Source of the DNA: Maribacter litoralis
GTDB taxonomy: Bacteria > Bacteroidota > Bacteroidia > Flavobacteriales > Flavobacteriaceae
Reading direction: 5' to 3'
Length of the DNA stretch: 64,000 nt
Assembly (NCBI RefSeq): GCF_003075045.1
Contig: NZ_QCZD01000003.1
Span: 186,001 to 250,000, forward strand
Position numbers and translations under genes: made by a program. Under the pieces are notes generated by a model that saw only the letters and a program-made list of their open reading frames with translations, was not told where the DNA came from and ran no database searches. Shown here piece after piece: positions 47,501-56,037 of this stretch (its first letter is position 1; the number at the start of each line of letters is the position of its first letter).

Positions 47501-47538
47501 AAAAAAAGAGTCTAATTGTTCACACAACAGACTCTTTT
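47501..47538 (-). terminator. Intrinsic terminator of DUF547 / beta-barrel operon
   Basis: A perfect 10-bp stem (AAAAGAGTCT with AGACTCTTTT), whose loop holds a further TTGT/ACAA stem, has an A tract on the left, giving a T tract on the minus strand. It follows the 47558-48433 gene. Confidence 0.88.
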
Positions 47539-47557
47539 AAAAAACACTCAAAAAAAG

Positions 47558-48433
47558 TTAAAAAATACCTCTCAAGCCCAAGTTAAATGTTTGCCCCAAA
47601 CCGGTATTGTTACCACGTACAAAATTGGTATAAAGCAGTTCGAGGTTCAAGGCACTGGTCAACTGATATTTTGCCCCACCACCTACTGCGGTGAAGTCTT
47701 GTGTAAAATTGTTACCTAAATCCAATCGTTGTGAATGTTGAGCCAATGCCAATATGGTAAACTTGCTTGATGGAAAGTAGCTCAAGAACAAACCTGGCGT
47801 TAGGTTTAGACTATTATTGGCAAAACTTTCCTCTTTATCCCCAAAACTCAACTCTGAGTTTACTTCACTAAAAAGTTGCCATTTATCACCTGGAAAAGTA
47901 TAGTCGTAAAAGAATCTATTTTGCCAGATGTATCCTTTCTGATCTAAGAAAACTCCATTTTCTGTCTCGTTATCTACCAATGGAATAAAAAATGAACTTT
48001 GAATGGAAAAATTACTGACCGATGCTATTGGCACAAATTTCACCGATGGCGCAATTGATGTGAGTCCGGATCTGGCAGTGTTGTTTTCTCCATCAAACTT
48101 AAAAACATCGATAGCACTTCTATCGCCGATAACGTTTGACCTAAATTCTAAAATGGCACCTACGTTCCATCTTTTATTGGTTCCTACACCCGTGTACCCT
48201 TCTAATGTTGAAGTAAAAAATGTTTGCCGAGGCTCTTTACCATCGGTAAAAGTACTTTTGGTCTGGGTATATAAATTATTGAACCATTTTACATCGTACT
48301 GACCTTTGCCAACTAATTTTGAAGGTGTATACTGTTGAATATTACTTTTTTGCTGTAAACTATCTTGCGAATACCCCTTAAAAAAGGCACATAAAGCTAC
48401 TGCAAGAAATACATTTATAGTTAAAATTTTCAT
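47558..48433 (-). CDS. Putative outer-membrane beta-barrel protein
   Basis: The 291-residue protein has a signal peptide (ending GYSQ) and alternating amphipathic strands with aromatic residues. It ends in the aromatic-terminated LGLRGIF that is usual for outer-membrane barrels. I recognise no named family. It lies 25 bases downstream of a DUF547 gene on the same strand, and the pair diverges from a redox operon. A transport or scaffold role for that system is possible but unproven. Confidence 0.78.
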   Translation of the reverse strand: MKILTINVFLAVALCAFFKGYSQDSLQQKSNIQQYTPSKLVGKGQYDVKWFNNLYTQTKSTFTDGKEPRQTFFTSTLEGYTGVGTNKRWNVGAILEFRSNVIGDRSAIDVFKFDGENNTARSGLTSIAPSVKFVPIASVSNFSIQSSFFIPLVDNETENGVFLDQKGYIWQNRFFYDYTFPGDKWQLFSEVNSELSFGDKEESFANNSLNLTPGLFLSYFPSSKFTILALAQHSQRLDLGNNFTQDFTAVGGGAKYQLTSALNLELLYTNFVRGNNTGLGQTFNLGLRGIF

Positions 48434-48458
48434 CTTTGGCTATTTAAATTCTAGTTGA

Positions 48459-49175
48459 TTATTTGGTTTCATTTAAAGACCAGTCATAAGGATAGTAAGA
48501 CACCTTTGCTTTCTCCGGTAATTGCTCTTTTCTATAGGTATTTATAAAATCTACAGTATTTCCCTTTTGTTCAAAATCTCCTTTATACCACTCGAACAAC
48601 TGCGAAATTTGCACCTTATTCTTATTCACTTTTATAAAATTGGGGTTGTTCAAAGCCAAAACCGTTTGTTTTTGCAATTGATCGTTCAAAGTAGCTGGTT
48701 GATATGCCATGTTTATAATTGGTGGGCAACCCAAACCTGCACATACCAAAACAAAATGAAATCTAGCCTCGGCAGGAAACTCCGCTCTAAGTAAATCGTT
48801 CTCAATACCATTTAAAGTTATAGACTTACCACCTATATTATGCTTTGCTTTGTCAAAGAAACCAGGTACATCTAGCGGTGATTTTAAGGGGTAGTTCTTT
48901 ACAATGCCGTCAATGACCAATAAATTATAAGCATTGATCCAGAAGGCTTGGTACTGTGCAGCATCAGATTTAGAAACAGATACCCCTTTCGCCATCGCTA
49001 AAATATCATCTAAACTTTTTGTGTCATCTTTAATAGCTGCATACTTTACCTTGCCGTTAACAACATTAGCTTTAAAAAAATTATCGCTCTGTTTAAAAAA
49101 AGTGGCTAATTCTTGTGCCGATATATTGTTCAAAGCAAAAAATATGAATAAAAAAGGTATTATCGTTTTTTTCAT
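48459..49175 (-). CDS. DUF547 domain-containing exported protein
   Basis: The 238-residue protein has a signal peptide (ending ISAQ) and a DUF547 domain that covers most of the rest. The hallmark segments are QAFWINAYNLLVIDGIVKNYP, GFFDKAKHNIGGKSITLNGIENDLLR and ARFHFVLVCAGLGCPPI. The invariant Cys and His suggest a papain-like or glutaredoxin-like catalytic site, but the activity is unknown. In many Bacteroidota DUF547 genes lie near FAD/4Fe-4S redox genes, as here. Confidence 0.9.
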   Translation of the reverse strand: MKKTIIPFLFIFFALNNISAQELATFFKQSDNFFKANVVNGKVKYAAIKDDTKSLDDILAMAKGVSVSKSDAAQYQAFWINAYNLLVIDGIVKNYPLKSPLDVPGFFDKAKHNIGGKSITLNGIENDLLRAEFPAEARFHFVLVCAGLGCPPIINMAYQPATLNDQLQKQTVLALNNPNFIKVNKNKVQISQLFEWYKGDFEQKGNTVDFINTYRKEQLPEKAKVSYYPYDWSLNETK

Positions 49176-49314
49176 GGCAATCTTAATTTAAAGTTCTTTT
49201 CAGTTTGTTTAGGTCGATCATTTTTCAAAAACCATACAAACAAGAATATTATTTTTATCGATTTTTTTAACCCTTACACCTTAATTACCCATTGATTATC
49301 TGAATGTTACAAAA

Positions 49315-49337
49315 GCGTTTTAATTGAATTAAAACGC
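49315..49337. promoter_or_regulatory. 23-bp perfect palindrome in divergent intergenic region (putative operator)
   Basis: GCGTTTTAATT and AATTAAAACGC are exact reverse complements around a single G. The palindrome lies 140 bases from the DUF547 start and 116 bases from the FAD oxidoreductase start. A one-base centre does not suit an RNA hairpin loop well, so a dimeric repressor or activator site on DNA is more likely. Confidence 0.65.
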
Positions 49338-49452
49338 AAACTACGTTTAAAAGTATCACAGAGTTATAACAAGTTTATAATCTTTCTAAATAAAAAGGGA
49401 GCTGTTAAGTTCTTACCTTTAATACCGACACAACCACCAACAAAAGCATTTT

Positions 49453-50799
49453 ATGGAACATATTGTAATTATTGGTAATGGTATTTCTGGCGTTACTTTA
49501 GCAAGACATATTCGCAAGTTATCAGAAAAGCGAATTACCATTATTTCTGCTGAAAGTGAGTATTTTTTTTCACGTACAGCTTTAATGTATGTCTACATGG
49601 GGCATATGAAATTTGAACACATACAGCCCTATGAGAACTGGTTCTGGAAAAAAAACAGAATAGAACTTGTAAACGGTTTTGTTGAAAAAGTAGAAACCGA
49701 GACCAAAAAATTACTTCTAAAAGATGGTACCTCATTATCATATGACAAACTGATCGTTGCTACAGGCTCTAAACCCAACAAGTTTGGTTGGCCAGGGCAA
49801 GATTTAAAAGGAGTACAAGGGCTATATTCCAAACAAGATTTAGAAATGCTGGAAAAAAACGCACCAAATAATAAGGTCTGTAATAGGGCCGTTATTGTTG
49901 GTGGCGGACTCATTGGTATAGAAATGGCCGAAATGTTGCGTTCTCGTGAAATACCTGTCACTTTTTTGGTTAGGGAAAAAAGTTTTTGGAACGGTGTTTT
50001 ACCTACAGGTGAATCTGCCATGATCAACGAACATATTTTAGAACATCATATAGATTTAAGGTTAGATACCAATCTTGAAAAAATAATTGCAGACGATAAT
50101 GGCTATGCCAAAGCGGTAGTGACCGACAAAGGTGAAACCATTGAATGTAATGTAGTTGGCTTAACTGCCGGCGTAACACCCAACATAGATTTCCTCAAGG
50201 ATTCTGGCATTGAATTGGGCAGGGGCGTTAAGGTAAACAGGTTTTTGGAAACCAATATTAAAGATGTGTACGCCATAGGCGACTGTGCAGAACAACATGA
50301 AGGCATAGGCAGTAGAAGACCAATAGAAGCCGTTTGGTATACTGGTAGAATGATGGGCGAGGCATTAGCACAGACCCTTTGTGGAAACCCTATGAAATAC
50401 AACCCGGGTCACTGGTTTAATTCTGCCAAGTTTTTAGATGTGGAATACCAAACCTATGGGTGGGTGTTCAGTGAACGAAGCAAAAAAGATACCGAGCAAC
50501 ACTTTCATTGGAGACACCCTGTAGAAAAAATCTGTATAACCGTAGCGTTAAACAAAGATAGCCATCAATTTTTGGGCATAAATACTTTCGGTATTCGCAT
50601 GAGACACGAAATCTTTGACCAATGGCTTACTGAAAACAGAGATGTTGACCATGTAATGACCTATCTAAAAGATGCCAATTTCGATCCAGAGTTCTACAAA
50701 CTTCATGAAGATGAAATTGTCGCCAAGTACAATGCAGACTTCAACAAAAATATTAATCCGAAGAAAAAAAGCTGGAAACGAATTTTCAGCATCGCCTAA
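49453..50799 (+). CDS. NAD(P)/FAD-dependent oxidoreductase
   Basis: This 448-residue pyridine-nucleotide-disulfide-type flavoprotein has an FAD Rossmann motif at the N-terminus (VIIGNGISGVTLARHI) and an NAD(P) motif at about residue 150 (AVIVGGGLIGIEMAEML). The second FAD motif is VYAIGDCAEQ (about residue 275), and a C-terminal domain of about 100 residues follows. The redox-active CxxC of disulfide reductases is absent, so it resembles nitrite-reductase-subunit, rubredoxin and ferredoxin reductases. It is 29 bases upstream of a membrane 4Fe-4S protein, to which it could pass electrons from NAD(P)H. Confidence 0.92.
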   Translation: MEHIVIIGNGISGVTLARHIRKLSEKRITIISAESEYFFSRTALMYVYMGHMKFEHIQPYENWFWKKNRIELVNGFVEKVETETKKLLLKDGTSLSYDKLIVATGSKPNKFGWPGQDLKGVQGLYSKQDLEMLEKNAPNNKVCNRAVIVGGGLIGIEMAEMLRSREIPVTFLVREKSFWNGVLPTGESAMINEHILEHHIDLRLDTNLEKIIADDNGYAKAVVTDKGETIECNVVGLTAGVTPNIDFLKDSGIELGRGVKVNRFLETNIKDVYAIGDCAEQHEGIGSRRPIEAVWYTGRMMGEALAQTLCGNPMKYNPGHWFNSAKFLDVEYQTYGWVFSERSKKDTEQHFHWRHPVEKICITVALNKDSHQFLGINTFGIRMRHEIFDQWLTENRDVDHVMTYLKDANFDPEFYKLHEDEIVAKYNADFNKNINPKKKSWKRIFSIA

Positions 50800-50828
50800 C
50801 TCATTAATTAAAATAAAAAACACCTACT

Positions 50829-52412
50829 ATGGGTAATTTTGATAGAAGTATGTCACTTGCGGGTGAACCACCTAAAGCTTTAAATATGGGTCAAAAACTG
50901 GCCGTATTAACAGGAATGACCGGTATGGGCATTCTTATACTACAGTTGTTCAACTTAAATTTGGGCAATAGTGCTTTGTGGCTCTCCGTGGCCATACTAG
51001 CCATTTTTGCCGGTATTATCTGGTTTTCGCAAGCTGCATATGCCCATAAACACAAAGGAATAAAAAACGACGGGGTTTGGTTCAAATCTATGTCTAGTAG
51101 AGGTGTTCTCGCCTGGATGGCAGGAGTTGCCTTAACCGGGTTCTACATTGTACTCTATTTTTATCCAGAATATCTTGGTCTTGTCAAAGACGGGGACAAT
51201 ACAGGACTTATAGCCCTATTCGACCCACTTAGTAAAGCTTTAAGTGGCAACCCTGCTAGCCAATGGTTTGTATATGGCACCTTATATACCGTTGCCATAT
51301 TGGCCTTTGGCGCTAAATTTATTTGGAAATACCGTCATAATAAATATGAACAATTAAGAACGGTTAGTGTTATGTTCTTTCAAACGGCATTTGCATTCTT
51401 TATTCCAGAAATTATGGCGAGGTTAAATGGAGACCTCCCCTATTATGACCTTAAGAATATGTGGCCTCTAAATTATTACAATTTTGAGCGTTACCGTGTA
51501 AACGGGTTTATAGATTCTGGTAGCGTGGGTATGACCATGTTGTTATTTGGTATCATTTCCATTTTCGTTATTTCTCCTTTTTTAACTTATAAGTACGGAA
51601 AACGTTGGTACTGCTCTTGGGTATGTGGTTGTGGAGGTCTTGCTGAAACCGCAGGGGATTCTTTTCGACAGTTGAGCGATAAATCTAAATTCGCCTGGAA
51701 GGTTGAACGTTGGGTAGTACATAGTGTAGTGGTATTTGTAACCTTAATGACAACAGCGGTAATTTATTCTTATTTAGGTAATGATACCAGCAAATACTGG
51801 CTTACAAAAACAACCTTTCTTTCTGGCGTAGCCGTTATATTAACAGCTGTATTCGCATGGGTAATGATCTACAAGAGAGAAGAGCTGGAAAAAGATGCCA
51901 AGTACGGCGCAATTGGTTATTTCACCATAATAGCCGTACTTATTGGAATGCACTTTTTTAGTGATTCTGGCAATATTTTCATTTTTAAGGCTGAAACATT
52001 ACGATCTACCTATAGCTTTTTGATTGGTAGTATATTTTCTGGAGTTATCGGTACGGGGTTTTATCCTATTTTAGGAAACCGTGTATGGTGTAGATTTGGA
52101 TGCCCAATGGCGGCAGTTTTAGGATTCCAGCAAAGGCTATTCTCTAAATTTAGAATTACCACTAACGGAGGTCAATGTATTTCTTGCGGTAATTGTTCTA
52201 CGTACTGTGAAATGGGTATAGATGTGCGTGCCTATGCTCAAAAAGGAGCAAATATTGTAAGATCTAGCTGTGTTGGTTGCGGTATTTGTTCTGCTGTTTG
52301 CCCAAGGGGTGTATTAAAATTAGAGAACGGACCAGAAAAAGGACGCATAAACTCTAAAGACGTATTACTGGGTAATGATGTTGATTTAATGGATCTTGTA
52401 AATAAAAAATAG
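50829..52412 (+). CDS. NapH/NosR/CcoG-like membrane 4Fe-4S protein
   Basis: This 527-residue inner-membrane electron carrier has about nine predicted membrane segments. The CxxxC(P)-like motifs of the NapH/NosR group are WCSWVCGCGGL (about residue 262) and WCRFGCPMAAVLG (about 422). Two 4Fe-4S ferredoxin clusters follow in the C-terminal part: CISCGNCSTYCEMG (about 445) and CVGCGICSAVCPRG (about 478). The protein is longer than NapH and has no FMN-binding domain. It is in an operon with the FAD oxidoreductase, so the pair may move electrons from NAD(P)H to or across the membrane. The final acceptor is unknown. Confidence 0.9.
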   Translation: MGNFDRSMSLAGEPPKALNMGQKLAVLTGMTGMGILILQLFNLNLGNSALWLSVAILAIFAGIIWFSQAAYAHKHKGIKNDGVWFKSMSSRGVLAWMAGVALTGFYIVLYFYPEYLGLVKDGDNTGLIALFDPLSKALSGNPASQWFVYGTLYTVAILAFGAKFIWKYRHNKYEQLRTVSVMFFQTAFAFFIPEIMARLNGDLPYYDLKNMWPLNYYNFERYRVNGFIDSGSVGMTMLLFGIISIFVISPFLTYKYGKRWYCSWVCGCGGLAETAGDSFRQLSDKSKFAWKVERWVVHSVVVFVTLMTTAVIYSYLGNDTSKYWLTKTTFLSGVAVILTAVFAWVMIYKREELEKDAKYGAIGYFTIIAVLIGMHFFSDSGNIFIFKAETLRSTYSFLIGSIFSGVIGTGFYPILGNRVWCRFGCPMAAVLGFQQRLFSKFRITTNGGQCISCGNCSTYCEMGIDVRAYAQKGANIVRSSCVGCGICSAVCPRGVLKLENGPEKGRINSKDVLLGNDVDLMDLVNKK

Positions 52413-52469
52413 TGCTTATCAGAAAGGCATTTTAAAACATGCCTATTACACCTAGTGCAAGGAAAAAAC

Positions 52470-52503
52470 TCATGAAAGATTGGTTTTAGCTAATCTTTCA
52501 TGA
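52470..52503. repeat. 12-bp perfect inverted repeat after 4Fe-4S gene
   Basis: TCATGAAAGATT pairs exactly with AATCTTTCATGA around a 10-base loop. It lies 57 bases after the stop of the 4Fe-4S gene but has no T tract on the plus strand. An A tract precedes it on the left. It may stabilise the 3' end of the mRNA or act as a weak terminator. Confidence 0.75.
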
Positions 52504-52641
52504 CCTTTACACAAAAAACGACATAACACTATTAGCCCTTACATTCCGCATTAAATGAAATAACAGAAGTGCTACCAACATTATATAATCGCACAATTTT
52601 GAGAATAGGCACGAACCTAATGTTAACTTGAAATTAAAAAA

Positions 52642-53133
52642 ATGAAGCTATTAAAACTCTTTTACTCCGCTCTTATTTGCTTTGGATTTTTAGCTTTTAT
52701 AAATCCGGAAGACAAACGATATGAGCGTACGTATTACGACGACGGCACATTAGAAAGCGAAGGTTGGTTGCGTTATAATACAAGAACTGATTATTGGACA
52801 TTTTATCACCCGAACGGAAAGAAATCTCAACAAGGTTTCTATTCTTATGGAAAGAAAGAAAAGTATTGGTTTTTCTTTGATGAAAACAGAATTAGAACAA
52901 AAGAAGGGCGATTTAAGAAAAATAGTGAAATAGGCTGGTGGCTTTTTTACGACAAGCAAGGTCGCATTAACCACAAATGTCAATTGACCAACGGTATAAA
53001 AGATGGATATTGCTTGAAGTACAAGAATGCCAAACTCATATCTGCCGAAAAATATAGTAAAGGTGAAAAAATTAAGGAATGGACCTCATTTAGTGCATTC
53101 ACACATGAAAATAGCTTATCAGATTTAAAATAA
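52642..53133 (+). CDS. MORN-like repeat protein (YwqK-type)
   Basis: This 163-residue exported protein has a signal peptide (about residues 1-21). It then has five to six copies of a roughly 22-residue aromatic motif of the form YYxxGxxxxEGxxxxGxxxGxWxFY (for example YYDDGTLESEGWLRYNTRTDYW and NGKKSQQGFYSYGKKEKYW). Such repeats are often annotated as YwqK antitoxin-like, though nothing here indicates a toxin-antitoxin pair. Its stop overlaps the start of a glycosyltransferase by one base (TAATG), so it is co-translated with two glycosyltransferases and may bind their glycan or lipid product. Confidence 0.82.
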   Translation: MKLLKLFYSALICFGFLAFINPEDKRYERTYYDDGTLESEGWLRYNTRTDYWTFYHPNGKKSQQGFYSYGKKEKYWFFFDENRIRTKEGRFKKNSEIGWWLFYDKQGRINHKCQLTNGIKDGYCLKYKNAKLISAEKYSKGEKIKEWTSFSAFTHENSLSDLK

Positions 53134-53822
53134 TGACAGACATTAAGGTAATTATACCAGCTTTTAACGAAGCAGATTCCATTGCACATGTCATCAACGA
53201 AATACCCAAAACGGTATCTGAGATAATCGTTGTTAATAATGACTCTACAGACAAAACTGAAGCAAACGCAAAAGCTGCCGGAGCAACAGTGCTAACAGAA
53301 ACCAGAAAAGGATATGGGTATGCATGTTTAAAAGGATTGGATTATGTGTCCAAAAAATCCAAACAACCGGATATTATCGTATTTATTGACGGAGATTATT
53401 CCGATTATCCAGAAGAATTGGACAAGGTAGTTGCCCCAATTTTGGATAATGATATAGATTTTGTTGTCGGAGCCAGAGAAAAAAAATTACGAGAAGAAGG
53501 TTCTATGACCCCGCAACAGGTTTTTGGCAACTGGTTGGCCACATTTTTAATGCGCTTGGTTTTTGGCGCAAAATTTACGGATCTGGGTCCTTTTAGAGCA
53601 ATAAAATACGAAAAACTCAAAGAATTGAACATGGAGGACAAAACTTATGGGTGGACGGTTGAAATGCAACTAAAAGTTCTGAAGAAAAAAATGACATATA
53701 CCGAAGTACCAGTGCGTTACAAAAGAAGAATTGGGATATCAAAAGTGTCAGGAACCGTAAAAGGTAGTATATTTGCTGGCATAAAAATATTGGGGTGGAT
53801 CTTCAAATACAGTATTAAATAA
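53133..53822 (+). CDS. GT2 glycosyltransferase, DPM1/polyprenyl-phosphate type
   Basis: This 229-residue GT-A enzyme has IIPAFNEADSIAHVI, IIVVNNDSTDKTEANAKAAGA, GYGYACLKGLDYV and the metal-binding site in IIVFIDGDYSDYPEEL. The segment GAKFTDLGPFRAIKYEKL is typical of polyprenyl-phosphate hexose transferases, which make lipid-linked mannose or glucose on the cytoplasmic face. No C-terminal membrane domain is present. It is coupled by overlap to the MORN gene and by a 1-base gap to the next GT2. Confidence 0.9.
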   Translation: MTDIKVIIPAFNEADSIAHVINEIPKTVSEIIVVNNDSTDKTEANAKAAGATVLTETRKGYGYACLKGLDYVSKKSKQPDIIVFIDGDYSDYPEELDKVVAPILDNDIDFVVGAREKKLREEGSMTPQQVFGNWLATFLMRLVFGAKFTDLGPFRAIKYEKLKELNMEDKTYGWTVEMQLKVLKKKMTYTEVPVRYKRRIGISKVSGTVKGSIFAGIKILGWIFKYSIK

Positions 53823-53823
53823 T

Positions 53824-55308
53824 ATGGCACTAGCTCTTGCATATTTTATTCTTGTCATCTACAGTATTTCGTTACTGTTGATTTTCTTTTACAGCTTGGC
53901 GCAACTAAACCTGTTGATCAACTATCTATCTCAAAAAAGACAGAACCAAACAGCCCCTAAGTTTAATTTATTAGACCCAAAGGAAATTCCTTTCGTTACC
54001 ATACAACTTCCCGTATTCAACGAAGAGTATGTAATGGACAGGCTTTTAGAGAACATTGCCAAAATAGAATACCCTAAAAGTAAACTTGAGATTCAGGTCT
54101 TAGACGATTCTACAGATGATACCGTTATAGCAACCGCTGCCAGTATTGCAAAATTACAGGAGACCGGTCTAGACATACAACATATTACCAGAACAGATAG
54201 ATCAGGTTTTAAGGCAGGTGCCTTAAAGGAAGGACTTAAAATTGCCAAAGGAGAATTCATCGCCATTTTCGACGCTGATTTTTTACCTGCGGCAGATTGG
54301 TTGAAGAAAACCGTCATCTATTTTAAGGACGAAGAAATTGGTGTAGTACAGACCCGTTGGGGACATTTAAACCGCGACTATTCTACATTGACTAAAATAC
54401 AGGCATTTGCATTAGATGCACACTTTACCCTAGAGCAAGTAGGGCGCAATAGCAAAGGCCACTTTATAAACTTTAACGGCACAGCAGGTATATGGCGTAA
54501 AGAATGTATTCTTGATGCCGGTAACTGGGAAGGAGATACACTTACCGAAGATTTAGATCTAAGCTACCGCGCTCAGTTAAAGAACTGGAAATTCAAATAT
54601 TTGGAAGATGTAGAAACACCTGCAGAACTTCCGGTGGTAATCAGCGCAGCACGTTCTCAACAATTTCGTTGGAACAAAGGTGGAGCAGAGAACTTTAGAA
54701 AAACGGTTTGGAGCGTTATTACAGCAAAGAACATTCCTTTTAAGACCAAATTTCATGGCGTAATGCACTTATTGAACAGCTCTATGTTCTTATGTGTCTT
54801 TTTAGTTGCCCTGTTGAGCATACCATCACTCTACATTAAAAATACATACGGGCATTTAGACTGGGTATTCTCATTATTAAGTCTATTTACCATAAGTACC
54901 ATCATATTATTTGTTTGTTACTGGTTTACCTACAAGAGTATACAAGGTAGTGGCTTTGACAATTTTGTAGATTATATTCGTATTTTCTTTACCTTTTTCT
55001 CTGTTGCACTTGGGTTCTCTTTACATAATACCATTGCAGTACTAGAAGGGCACATGGGAAAAAGAAGTGAATTTGTACGTACCCCTAAGTTTAATATAAG
55101 CTCATTGAAACAAAGTTGGAAAGGCAATAAATACTTAGCCAAAAAATTATCGCCTAACATGATTTTAGAATTTGCTTTAATGGTCTATTTCATGTTTGGC
55201 ATGTACAGCGCTATACCTTTAAATGATTTTGGACTGTTCCCATTTCATTTTATGTTATTTCTAGGGTTTGGTTTTGTATTCTTTAAATCATTGACTTCTA
55301 GATCTTAA
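53824..55308 (+). CDS. Processive GT2 membrane glycosyltransferase (cellulose-synthase-like)
   Basis: The 494-residue protein has an N-terminal membrane segment, a cytoplasmic GT-A domain and about four to five C-terminal membrane segments. The processive D,D,D,QxxRW set is complete: VLDDSTDDT, IFDADFLP, LTEDLDLSYRAQ and QQFRWNKGG. This resembles beta-glucan or glucomannan synthases (CslA/BcsA-like), with no PilZ domain visible. The likely product is a linear beta-linked polysaccharide or a glycolipid. It is the last gene of the operon and is followed by an intrinsic terminator. Confidence 0.92.
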   Translation: MALALAYFILVIYSISLLLIFFYSLAQLNLLINYLSQKRQNQTAPKFNLLDPKEIPFVTIQLPVFNEEYVMDRLLENIAKIEYPKSKLEIQVLDDSTDDTVIATAASIAKLQETGLDIQHITRTDRSGFKAGALKEGLKIAKGEFIAIFDADFLPAADWLKKTVIYFKDEEIGVVQTRWGHLNRDYSTLTKIQAFALDAHFTLEQVGRNSKGHFINFNGTAGIWRKECILDAGNWEGDTLTEDLDLSYRAQLKNWKFKYLEDVETPAELPVVISAARSQQFRWNKGGAENFRKTVWSVITAKNIPFKTKFHGVMHLLNSSMFLCVFLVALLSIPSLYIKNTYGHLDWVFSLLSLFTISTIILFVCYWFTYKSIQGSGFDNFVDYIRIFFTFFSVALGFSLHNTIAVLEGHMGKRSEFVRTPKFNISSLKQSWKGNKYLAKKLSPNMILEFALMVYFMFGMYSAIPLNDFGLFPFHFMLFLGFGFVFFKSLTSRS

Positions 55309-55330
55309 AATTAAGCTAAACGATATTTTA

Positions 55331-55364
55331 GAAAAGGGATGGTCATGGACTATCCCTTTTTTTA
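55331..55364 (+). terminator. Intrinsic terminator of the GT2 operon
   Basis: A 12-bp stem with one G-T pair (AAAGGGATGGTC with GACTATCCCTTT) is followed by seven T. Confidence 0.85.
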
Positions 55365-55405
55365 TTTCTATCCTTCTATTTTGCTTAACTTACATTTAAA
55401 ATATG

Positions 55406-55466
55406 GAATATGATTAATAGTAATCATATTCATCTTAAATAGGGTGTATAGTTACTTGTAACTATA
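55406..55466. repeat. Two adjacent AT-rich hairpins at left edge of accessory region
   Basis: The first is an 11-bp perfect stem, GAATATGATTA with TAATCATATTC around ATAG (55406-55431). The second is an 8-bp perfect stem, TATAGTTA with TAACTATA around CTTG (55447-55466). They lie just left of the GTTGTACAAC palindrome that starts the cassette-like region. Confidence 0.7.
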
Positions 55467-55470
55467 TACT

Positions 55471-55486
55471 ATTGTTGTACAACATT
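55471..55486. repeat. Left copy of inverted GTTGTACAAC element
   Basis: ATTGTTGTACAACATT contains the palindrome GTTGTACAAC. Its reverse complement matches the sequence at 56038-56053 (AACGTTGTACAACAAT) at 14 of 16 positions or better. The two copies flank the 168-residue gene. Confidence 0.7.
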
Positions 55487-55498
55487 TGACCAAGCCAT

Positions 55499-56005
55499 AT
55501 GAAAATAAAAATCAAAGGAACAGATAAAGTCAGAAATGTAACACCAAACGAATGGTCTGTTATTGAAAAAAACGGACAAACATCCGAATACGAAATAATA
55601 GAAAGAAATACTGTTTGGGCTGGACCTATTGATAGTAATGGAAATGTAGTCGAATCTCAAAAACGAGAATTTGAATTAGACCACTGGCATAAAATGTTAG
55701 ATTTAGGTTCAAGAAATAAATGGAAACGTATTGATAACGAACAATATAAAGTCCAACAGCAAGAACTAAAAGAAGACAATTTAAAAGAAGAGGAGCCGAA
55801 AAAGGAAATTAAGGAGGATAAAAGTCTTGAGATAAGTGAATTGCAGTTTGAACTCACTCAAGCGCAAATCGAAAAAACGAAAGCTGAAACTGATTTAACG
55901 AAAGAAAAAACTAAAGATTTGAAAAGAAAATTTTTATATTTCATTGGAGGTGTTCTTGTCGGTAATATTGATACAATTCTAAAATTATTTGGACTATTAG
56001 AATAA
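55499..56005 (+). CDS. Hypothetical protein with coiled coil and C-terminal membrane segment
   Basis: The 168-residue protein has an N-terminal globular part (about residues 1-80, Trp-rich). A strongly charged Lys/Glu coiled coil follows (about 82-148), then a short hydrophobic C-terminal segment (FLYFIGGVLVGNIDTILKLFGLL) that could anchor it as a tail-anchored protein. I recognise no family. Base composition is more AT-rich than in neighbouring operons. The gene is flanked by inverted GTTGTACAAC elements and followed after 32 bases by a long structured repeat, all signs of horizontal or cassette-like acquisition. The start is the first ATG. Confidence 0.72.
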   Translation: MKIKIKGTDKVRNVTPNEWSVIEKNGQTSEYEIIERNTVWAGPIDSNGNVVESQKREFELDHWHKMLDLGSRNKWKRIDNEQYKVQQQELKEDNLKEEEPKKEIKEDKSLEISELQFELTQAQIEKTKAETDLTKEKTKDLKRKFLYFIGGVLVGNIDTILKLFGLLE

Positions 56006-56037
56006 TGATATTTAGAGTCCAAAATGATTTAATAAAA

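Noticed and set aside
52642..53133. Antitoxin of a toxin-antitoxin pair (YwqK label)
   Set aside because: The protein has a signal peptide and MORN-like repeats, and its partners are glycosyltransferases, not a toxin.
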